Below are positions 59,426 to 64,000 of a stretch of 64,000 bases of DNA, piece after piece. The position numbers and the translations under genes are program-made. This stretch comes from Undibacterium cyanobacteriorum (GTDB lineage: Bacteria; Pseudomonadota; Gammaproteobacteria; Burkholderiales; Burkholderiaceae_D), in NCBI RefSeq assembly GCF_031326225.1, contig NZ_CP133720.1, positions 310,001 to 374,000 on the forward strand. Reading direction: 5' to 3'. The notes under the pieces are model-generated. The model was not told the DNA's origin. It did not search any database and saw only the letters and a program-made list of their open reading frames with translations. How positions within the stretch are numbered: the first letter of the stretch is position 1; each line of letters begins with the position of its first letter.

Positions 59426-60424
59426 TCAGGAAAACGATTCGCTTTTTGCATTACGTGACAAGAGACGTTCTATCATCGTTTTGGTTGGAATATCCTCGAA
59501 TAAGACACCCGCAACGGCATCGGTAATCGGCATTTCTACGCCTTTTTGTTTGGCTAATTCGCGCACCGCTCTGGCGCAACGTACACCTTCCGCCACATGG
59601 CCTAATTCTTGGACGATATGATCTAAAGATTTGCCTTCGGCGAGAGCTAAGCCGACGCGACGGTTGCGCGAAAGGTTGCCCGTACAGGTGAGGATGAGAT
59701 CACCAACGCCAGTCAAGCCCATCAAAGTCTCCATCTTGCCGCCCAGTGCTAGACAGAGTCGGCTAATTTCAGCCAGACCGCGTGTCATGAGTGCGGCACG
59801 GGCGTTGAGTCCCAAGCCGAGTCCATCAGCAACGCCGGTAGCGATCGCCAGAATATTCTTAACTGCACCGCCGACTTCGACACCAACCACATCGTCACTA
59901 GAATAGACGCGCAAGCTGGGACTGTGTGCGGCACTCACGACGAGCTCACGCAGCTCCGCTGATTGCGACGCGATAGTCAAGGCACACGGCAGCCCTTGTG
60001 CAACCTCTTGGGCAAATGAGGGGCCAGATAGCGCACCGGCAGGGATACGTTCACCTAGAACTTCTTTCACGACCTGATGCGGCAAAAGACTACTTCCCTC
60101 TTCAAAGCCTTTGCACAGCCAAACGACGTTTTTGATCGGGAATTTCGCACATTGTTCGAGACTCGGGCGCAGACCTGAAACCGAGGTCGCCAATATCAGC
60201 AGTCCATCATCGCCGAGGTGACGCATCGCGCTCTCGAAATCCGCGGTGACCGAAAGTGAATCGGGCAGCGGGTAGCCAGGTAGGTAGGCCGTATTCTCGC
60301 GCTTGCTTTGAGCTTCTTCCATGGCCGCTTGATTGCGGCCCCACAAGACAACTTTGTTCTTAGAAGCTAAAGAGATGGCCATTGCGGTGCCCCAAGCACC
60401 AGCGCCTATCACAGTGATGTTCAT
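59426..60424 (-). CDS. gpsA: Glycerol-3-phosphate dehydrogenase (NAD(P)+)
   Basis: A 332-residue GpsA that makes sn-glycerol 3-phosphate from dihydroxyacetone phosphate for phospholipids. The nucleotide-binding motif is VIGAGAWGTAMA at the N-terminus. GALSGPSFAQEVAQG, EVGGAVKNILAIATGVADG (catalytic Lys) and GVGDLILTCTGNLSRNRRVG are diagnostic. In beta-proteobacteria it usually lies downstream of secB and grxC, as here, with one small SH3 gene between. Confidence 0.97.
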   Translation of the reverse strand: MNITVIGAGAWGTAMAISLASKNKVVLWGRNQAAMEEAQSKRENTAYLPGYPLPDSLSVTADFESAMRHLGDDGLLILATSVSGLRPSLEQCAKFPIKNVVWLCKGFEEGSSLLPHQVVKEVLGERIPAGALSGPSFAQEVAQGLPCALTIASQSAELRELVVSAAHSPSLRVYSSDDVVGVEVGGAVKNILAIATGVADGLGLGLNARAALMTRGLAEISRLCLALGGKMETLMGLTGVGDLILTCTGNLSRNRRVGLALAEGKSLDHIVQELGHVAEGVRCARAVRELAKQKGVEMPITDAVAGVLFEDIPTKTMIERLLSRNAKSESFS

Positions 60425-60463
60425 GATGATTGATGAAATGAGTTTGTAATGATGCTGAGTTGT

Positions 60464-60922
60464 TTATAAACCCCACACATCACTGATGCGGACATAACCG
60501 GATTGACCATCGCGATGTTTCACTTTTACCCAAGCACCAACAGGTGCCTCAGCCATCTCGAGTAGGACATGTTTATCCGCACTGAAGACCATCGCGGCAT
60601 TTTCCTCAGGCGTGGCGCGGATGCGTGCGGTTGCTGCCTTGACGACCACATTGCGTCGAGCAACAAGGTCTTTGCCTTCAACCCATGCGAACTCTCCGCT
60701 GGCGTCGCGCACTCGGCACCAAGCCCCTTGGGTCAAGATCACCTCAACGGGCATTCCTGCTGGCGCGACATAACGTTTGATGCCATGGAAAGTTGGTGCG
60801 TCATACATGATGATCGGGGATGGGCCTACCGAACGAAAATCTGCGGCAAAGCTGTTCGAACTAAAACCAACAAGGCCACCAAGGCCAACCACAAAAGCAA
60901 GAGCGAGAGCGTGAGAGCGCAT
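60464..60922 (-). CDS. Exported protein with two SH3-like domains
   Basis: A 152-residue protein. A signal peptide (about 1-27, ending SFAADF) is followed by two bacterial SH3 units (about 36-85 and 90-150: PVEVILTQGAWCRVRDASGEFAWV, GAWVKVKHRDGQSGYVRISDVWGL). Periplasmic location with possible peptidoglycan or protein binding. It stands 39 bases from gpsA on the same strand. Confidence 0.9.
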   Translation of the reverse strand: MRSHALALAFVVGLGGLVGFSSNSFAADFRSVGPSPIIMYDAPTFHGIKRYVAPAGMPVEVILTQGAWCRVRDASGEFAWVEGKDLVARRNVVVKAATARIRATPEENAAMVFSADKHVLLEMAEAPVGAWVKVKHRDGQSGYVRISDVWGL

Positions 60923-61025
60923 GAAAGTGCCTAGTTTAAAAAGTTCAATTGCAGCGATCTTACAAGGCGACTCGTAATCCGTAAAGATCTTAGGCTGCTA
61001 TCCTTAGTTTTGGAGTGCCTACATA

Positions 61026-61062
61026 ATAAAAAACCCGTTGCCGGAAACCGTGCAACGGGTTT
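61026..61062 (-). terminator. Rho-independent terminator of secB
   Basis: AAACCCGTTGC (61031-61041) and GCAACGGGTTT (61052-61062) form a perfect 11-bp stem with a 10-nt loop. On the minus strand it is followed by TTTTTTATT. Confidence 0.92.
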
Positions 61063-61081
61063 GCGATGCAGACAACTAGAT

Positions 61082-61573
61082 TTAGTGTGTTGTCGCTGCT
61101 GCGTCTGTGTTGCCAGCTTCTGCTGCCAACTTAGCTTGTTCAGCCATGTTAGCCAAACGTTGTTGGTAGAACGCTTCGAAGTTGATTTCTGTCAAATGGA
61201 TCGGTGGGAAGCCCGCACGTGTGATCGCATCTGCAACGTTAGAGCGCAAGTATGGATAAACAATGTTAGGGCAACCGATGCCCAACAATGGATCCATTTG
61301 TTCTGCAGGAATGTTGCGTGCTTCGAAGATACCAGCTTGTTTAGCTTCGACCAAGAATGCTACTTTGTCTTTTACTTTTGCTGTCACAGTCACTGTTACT
61401 GTGGATTCGAAGATGCCTTCAGCCAATGGTTCTGCAGCAACGTCCAACGTTACTTCGATGCTTGGCGCTTCTTGTTCCAAGAAAATAGCTGGGGAATTTG
61501 GTTGCTCGAGCGACAAATCTTTCAGATAGACGCGTTGGATTTGAAAGACTGGCTGCAAATTTTGGTCGGACAT
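61082..61573 (-). CDS. secB: Protein-export chaperone SecB
   Basis: A 163-residue SecB. It holds precursor proteins unfolded and hands them to SecA. VYLKDLSLEQPNSPAIF, QAGIFEARNIP, GCPNIVYPYLRSNVADAITRAGFPPIHLTEINFEA (read in parts) are the family core. The ATG at 61573 gives the usual SecB start; the longer frame adds 27 non-family residues. The C-terminus is Ala/Thr-rich. grxC and the rhodanese lie upstream on the same strand. Confidence 0.97.
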   Translation of the reverse strand: MSDQNLQPVFQIQRVYLKDLSLEQPNSPAIFLEQEAPSIEVTLDVAAEPLAEGIFESTVTVTVTAKVKDKVAFLVEAKQAGIFEARNIPAEQMDPLLGIGCPNIVYPYLRSNVADAITRAGFPPIHLTEINFEAFYQQRLANMAEQAKLAAEAGNTDAAATTH

Positions 61574-61732
61574 GTGAAACTTTCTGAATATTGGGTAAAT
61601 GAATTGATGATCAGTCAGCGATGAACTGCTCTCTCCTACATAAGACTGAATCAAAATAATTCAAGCCTCAAGCGCACTATTGTAGCAAGTTGATGTCGAA
61701 AATCGCAATCAAAGCTGTTTGTGCGGTGCATT

Positions 61733-61996
61733 TTATGTTGGATTTAGCAGTGCATCGAGCTTGCCAGCGCGATCGAGCGCCGATAAATCATCGAATCCAC
61801 CGACATGTGTTTCCCCAATGTAAATTTGTGGCACGGTACGGCGACCGGTTTTCTGCATCATCGCTTCACGAATCGCTGGATCCAAATCCACGCGCACTTT
61901 CTCGATCTCGGTCACGCCTTTGGACTTAAGAAGGCGCTCAGCCATCACGCAATAAGGGCAAACTGCGGTGCTATACATCAAAACATGGGCAGACAT
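61733..61996 (-). CDS. grxC: Glutaredoxin 3
   Basis: An 87-residue glutaredoxin with the dithiol active site CPYC (13-16), the cis-Pro segment TVPQIYIG and GGFDDLSALDRAG for glutathione binding. It reduces disulfides and glutathione mixed disulfides in the cytosol. Ten bases separate it from the rhodanese gene, so they are co-transcribed. Confidence 0.97.
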   Translation of the reverse strand: MSAHVLMYSTAVCPYCVMAERLLKSKGVTEIEKVRVDLDPAIREAMMQKTGRRTVPQIYIGETHVGGFDDLSALDRAGKLDALLNPT

Positions 61997-62006
61997 AGGA
62001 TTTCCT

Positions 62007-62408
62007 TTACTTCACTGTTGGCAGACTTTGCGCTTTCCATTCGGCAACGCCACCGTCGAGACTAAAAACCTGAGTAAATCCGGCTTTGTTCAAAACACTC
62101 ACTGCGTTCGCCGAACGCACGCCTGATTGGCATACCGTGATCACAACATTGTTCTTTGATTTTTCGATTTCGCTAACGCGACCGCTTAACTGGTCGAGTG
62201 GAATATTTTTCGCACCTGGCAAATGACCACTAGCGAATTCTTCCGCGCTGCGTACATCGAGTACCAAAGTTTTGGCTTGATTCATGTACTGGGTTGCTTG
62301 CAATTGTGAGACGCGTGCGCCACGACGTTGGAGGTTTGGAAGCAGCAATGCGAAACCAGAAACCACAGCAATTGAGATCAATAAGAGATTGTCGGTAATG
62401 AAATTCAC
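62007..62408 (-). CDS. Membrane-anchored rhodanese-like protein
   Basis: A 133-residue protein starting at GTG (62408), preceded by GGGAAAACC. The N-terminal helix (FITDNLLLISIAVVSG) is a membrane anchor, as in relatives next to grxC and secB. The rhodanese domain has LDVRSAEEFASGHLPGAKNIP and the active-site loop CQSGVRS (Cys93). It would transfer sulfane sulfur. The frame extends 63 codons upstream but that part is not family-like and overlaps the gpmA promoter and start. Confidence 0.92.
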   Translation of the reverse strand: MNFITDNLLLISIAVVSGFALLLPNLQRRGARVSQLQATQYMNQAKTLVLDVRSAEEFASGHLPGAKNIPLDQLSGRVSEIEKSKNNVVITVCQSGVRSANAVSVLNKAGFTQVFSLDGGVAEWKAQSLPTVK

Positions 62409-62559
62409 GGTTTTCCCGAAGTAAGAATGGTTATTAAGAAGCGGCTCATTATAAAATAGAAGCTGATTTTCGTTTTGATCCGATGTAAAACTCCGTAAAG
62501 CTGAGGAAATCACTCGGCTATTTTCGCAATTTCCGTTCTCTTTATTTGCTTTTTTAATC

Positions 62560-63306
62560 ATGTATAAAATTGTTTTGATGCGCCACGGCGAGTCCACTTG
62601 GAATCTTGATAATCGCTTTACAGGTTGGACCGATGTCGACCTGACTGAAAAAGGTGTTGCTGAAGCGCGCCAAGCCGGTAAGTTGTTAAAAGAAGCTGGT
62701 TTTACATTCGATTTGGCCTATACCTCTGTTCTCAAACGTGCGATTCGTACTTTGTGGGGTACCTTGGACGAGATGGATTTGATGTGGTTACCAGTGGTGC
62801 ATGATTGGCGTCTCAATGAGCGTCACTATGGCGCCTTGCAAGGTTTGAATAAAGCCGAAACAGCGGCCAAATATGGTGATGAGCAAGTCTTGGTATGGCG
62901 TCGTAGCTATGACACTCCGCCGAATCCGCTCGATCCTAGCGATGAGCGCACTTCTTACAATGATCCGCGCTATGCCAACTTGCAACGTGAACAGATTCCG
63001 TTGACCGAATGCTTGAAGGACACGGTTGAGCGCGTGGTGCCAGCATGGAATGACAGCATCGCCCCAGCGATTCGTTCGGGCAAACGCATCATCGTTTCTG
63101 CACATGGCAATAGCCTGCGTGCCTTGATCAAAATGTTGGATGGCATCAGCGATGCGGACATCGTTAATTTGAATATTCCAAATGGCCAACCTTTAGTTTA
63201 CGAACTGGATGCAGATTTGAAGCCAATCAAGAGCTATTACTTGGGCGATCAGGAAGCAATTAAGGCAGCCTTGGCGGCAGTCGCGAGTCAAGGTAAAGCC
63301 AAATAA
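62560..63306 (+). CDS. gpmA: 2,3-bisphosphoglycerate-dependent phosphoglycerate mutase
   Basis: A 248-residue GpmA that interconverts 3- and 2-phosphoglycerate in glycolysis. The phosphohistidine is in MRHGESTWN (His9). NERHYGALQGLNKAETAAKYG, RRSYDTPPN and SAHGNSLRAL (second His) are conserved. Full length. It is divergent from the rhodanese gene and convergent with none; envC follows. Confidence 0.97.
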   Translation: MYKIVLMRHGESTWNLDNRFTGWTDVDLTEKGVAEARQAGKLLKEAGFTFDLAYTSVLKRAIRTLWGTLDEMDLMWLPVVHDWRLNERHYGALQGLNKAETAAKYGDEQVLVWRRSYDTPPNPLDPSDERTSYNDPRYANLQREQIPLTECLKDTVERVVPAWNDSIAPAIRSGKRIIVSAHGNSLRALIKMLDGISDADIVNLNIPNGQPLVYELDADLKPIKSYYLGDQEAIKAALAAVASQGKAK

Positions 63307-63309
63307 TCG

Positions 63310-64000
63310 ATGCGTCCGATGCACAATTTGATGCACACTTTTAAGACACGCCCTCTGCAACTTGGTGAGGGCGTTTTTTCTCATTCATCGCGCACTTGGT
63401 CCAGATATGCCGTAAGCGTTCTAGTATCTGCTGGATTCTGCTTGTCTGCCGCGCTGCATTTGGATGTGGCAGCACAGACGACGCGTACAAAAGAAAAGAA
63501 AAAGGTGGAAGCGGAACGGGTCGAGGTGCAACAGCGCCTCGATGAACTCAAGAAAGATATTCGCAAAACCGAAACTGCAAAAGAGCGTGCGGTCGATGCT
63601 TTGGAAGAATCTGAGCAAGCGATTTCTGACGCCAATCGTGCAATTCTCGATTTGCAAGCTGAGCAAAAAAAGGCAGAGGCGCGCTTACAAGCCTTGATGG
63701 AAGAAGCTAATCGATTAGCGGCACAAGTCGACAAGCAGAAGCATCAGCTTTCTGAATTCTTGCGCCAACAATACATGCATGGCGATAGCGATCGGATTAA
63801 GTTGTTGTTATCGGGAGAAAATCCAAATCGAATTAATCGAGATATGCATTACATGAGCTATATCTCGAAGACACAAGCCAAATTGATTGAGAGTGTGAAG
63901 ACGAGTTTGGCAGAGGTCGAGAAGAACAAGCTCGAAGCGCAAGAGGCCAAACAAGAGTTGGACGACATCGCACAAGAGGAAAAACAGCATAAGAAAGGCC
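63310..64000 (+). CDS. envC: EnvC-like murein hydrolase activator, N-terminal part (runs off the window)
   Basis: An open frame runs to the window end. It encodes a signal-like segment (AVSVLVSAGFCLSAAL), then a long coiled coil (QQRLDELKKDIRKTE, LDLQAEQKKAEARL) and the EnvC-type hinge LSEFLRQQYMHGDSDRIKLLLSGENP. EnvC activates amidases at division; the C-terminal LytM domain would lie beyond 64000. Start codon is uncertain: in frame ATGs at 63310, 63319 and 63331 all lie before the gpmA terminator, and no ATG, GTG or TTG follows it before the signal segment. This gene follows gpmA in relatives. Confidence 0.85.
   Translation, partial: MRPMHNLMHTFKTRPLQLGEGVFSHSSRTWSRYAVSVLVSAGFCLSAALHLDVAAQTTRTKEKKKVEAERVEVQQRLDELKKDIRKTETAKERAVDALEESEQAISDANRAILDLQAEQKKAEARLQALMEEANRLAAQVDKQKHQLSEFLRQQYMHGDSDRIKLLLSGENPNRINRDMHYMSYISKTQAKLIESVKTSLAEVEKNKLEAQEAKQELDDIAQEEKQHKKG
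63348..63379 (+). terminator. Rho-independent terminator after gpmA
   Basis: ACGCCCTC (63348-63355) and GAGGGCGT (63367-63374) form an 8-bp stem with an 11-nt loop and a T run. It lies inside the first codons of the only plausible envC frame. Confidence 0.85.

Noticed and set aside
62409..62597. N-terminal extension of the rhodanese gene
   Set aside because: The extension is unlike the family, overlaps the start of gpmA, and a GTG with ribosome binding site gives the normal membrane-anchor start.
1..64000. tRNA, rRNA, insertion sequences, integrase or phage genes
   Set aside because: None could be recognised by reading; xerC at 49093 is the housekeeping recombinase by gene order and not a mobile-element integrase.

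Overview
The window looks like a chromosomal segment of a beta-proteobacterium of the order Burkholderiales, most likely Oxalobacteraceae (Undibacterium-like). This is inferred from gene order (dapF, DUF484, xerC; a Fur-family gene, a CobW-type GTPase, dksA and hslVU; gpsA, secB, grxC, rhodanese, gpmA, envC), from the DksA sequence type and from a moderate GC content. No tRNA, rRNA, CRISPR array, insertion sequence or plasmid origin was recognised.

Positions 1-11500 are accessory. The main feature is a same-strand (minus) array of eleven genes from about 9960 down to 1955. It begins with four RebB-type R-body proteins of 88-89 residues, then two divergent Reb-like proteins, then two small Ala/Gln-rich proteins. 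Next come two full-length paralogues of a PtuB-like HNH nuclease, one with an intact DVEH motif and one that has lost it, and finally a serine hydrolase with a GHSRGG nucleophile elbow. R-bodies are coiled protein ribbons that extend like a spring and are known from the killing trait of Paramecium endosymbionts. An R-body locus followed in line by a nuclease pair and a lipase-like enzyme is the most interesting object here and may be a mechanical delivery or killing system with its own effectors. Hairpins between several of the genes could set the expression ratio.

Positions 11500-21900 hold an unrecognised membrane-anchored protein, a patatin phospholipase fused to an outer-membrane barrel, a DUF805 protein, and a five-gene sugar cluster: split transketolase subunits, an epimerase-glycosyltransferase fusion, a GtrA-like flippase and a large polytopic membrane protein. 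The last five probably make and attach a modified sugar on the cell envelope.

Positions 21900-29130 are the widespread RDD / SpoIIM-like / DUF4129 / DUF4350 / MoxR / DUF58 operon. Positions 29400-35750 hold a TMEM175-type channel, an RND efflux pump with its adaptor (no outer-membrane channel gene beside it) and a GNAT acetyltransferase. Positions 36000-38700 hold a PspA/IM30 plus DUF2491 stress module. Positions 38800-47260 hold two chemoreceptors, a DUF423 protein and a large indolepyruvate:ferredoxin oxidoreductase.

Positions 47400-64000 are conserved housekeeping: dapF, DUF484, xerC, a zinc-related block (Fur/Zur-like regulator, His-rich COG0523 GTPase, a DksA with only one of the four zinc-finger cysteines, a DUF2946-like protein and a ZnuD-like receptor), a STAS protein, hslVU behind a clear sigma-32-type promoter, gpsA, an SH3 protein, secB, grxC, a rhodanese, gpmA and the start of envC, which runs off the window. 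Start codons were moved from the longest frame wherever a ribosome binding site, signal peptide or stop-start overlap supported it.
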